A DNA stretch of 19,917 nucleotides from CAXYVC01 sp964292295 (GTDB taxonomy: Bacteria > Acidobacteriota > Holophagae > Holophagales > Holophagaceae): assembly GCA_964292295.1 (NCBI GenBank), contig CAXYVC010000041.1:1-19917 (forward strand), given 5' to 3'. Both the position numbers and the translations under genes were made by a program. Below, piece by piece: positions 19,908 through 19,917 of the stretch (positions within the stretch are counted from its first letter, which is position 1; the number at the start of each line of letters is the position of its first letter). The notes below the pieces were generated by a model. That model was given only the letters and a program-made list of their open reading frames with translations, was not told the origin of the DNA and did not search any database.

Positions 19908-19917
19908 CCGCAGGTCC

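Overview
This window is about 20 kb of very GC-rich, densely packed bacterial chromosome. It shows no mobile element, CRISPR array or rRNA. The genes point to a motile Gram-negative bacterium: a secretin, two TonB-type domains, a Kdo-kinase-like protein, a flagellar export apparatus and a molybdoenzyme maturation pair. The mix of a secretin fused to a cohesin-like domain, an M56 peptidase fused to TonB domains and a SHOCT-tailed response regulator resembles Acidobacteriota, perhaps Holophagae (Geothrix/Holophaga-like). That placement is an inference from gene content, not a database result.

Layout. 1-1785 (+): the 3' end of a secretin gene and a GspG-like pseudopilin, the tail of a type II secretion or type IV pilus-like locus. 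1873-1959 (+): tRNA-Leu(CAG) with a likely promoter upstream and a hairpin downstream. 2089-3697 (+): rpsO, a Nudix hydrolase and a YciO/TsaC-family protein. 3900-7194 (-): a CDF metal transporter, xdhC, mocA and an NfsB-like nitroreductase, probably one operon. 7279-10703 (+): fliO-fliP-fliQ-fliR-flhB, preceded by a near-consensus sigma-54 promoter. 10768-13160 (+): a receiver protein with a C-terminal SHOCT module, overlapping a secreted helical-repeat (TPR-like) protein. 13218-16442 (-): a Sel1-repeat lipoprotein, a BlaI/MecI repressor and an M56 (BlaR1-type) membrane peptidase carrying two TonB C-terminal domains. 16617-18458 (+): cstA. 18469-19907 (-): a KdkA/WaaP-like kinase and a minimal histidine kinase.

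The most interesting region is 13.2-16.5 kb. Two inverted repeats of the form TACGAA-N4-TTCGTA lie in front of the blaI-like gene and in front of the Sel1 lipoprotein gene. Both sit in the same register against a predicted -10 box. Together with the M56 peptidase, which carries tandem TonB domains where BlaR1 would have its beta-lactam sensor, this looks like a self-contained envelope-signalling regulon with an unknown input. Secondary points are the sigma-54 control of the flagellar export genes next to an NtrC-like receiver lacking an output domain, and the cohesin-tailed secretin.

Coupling is tight throughout. There are ATGA stop/start overlaps at Nudix/YciO, xdhC/mocA, fliO/fliP, receiver/TPR-like and blaI/M56. 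Convergent gene pairs are separated by strong hairpins, except cstA and the histidine kinase gene, which are only 10 bp apart. No gene-free stretch exceeds about 200 bp.
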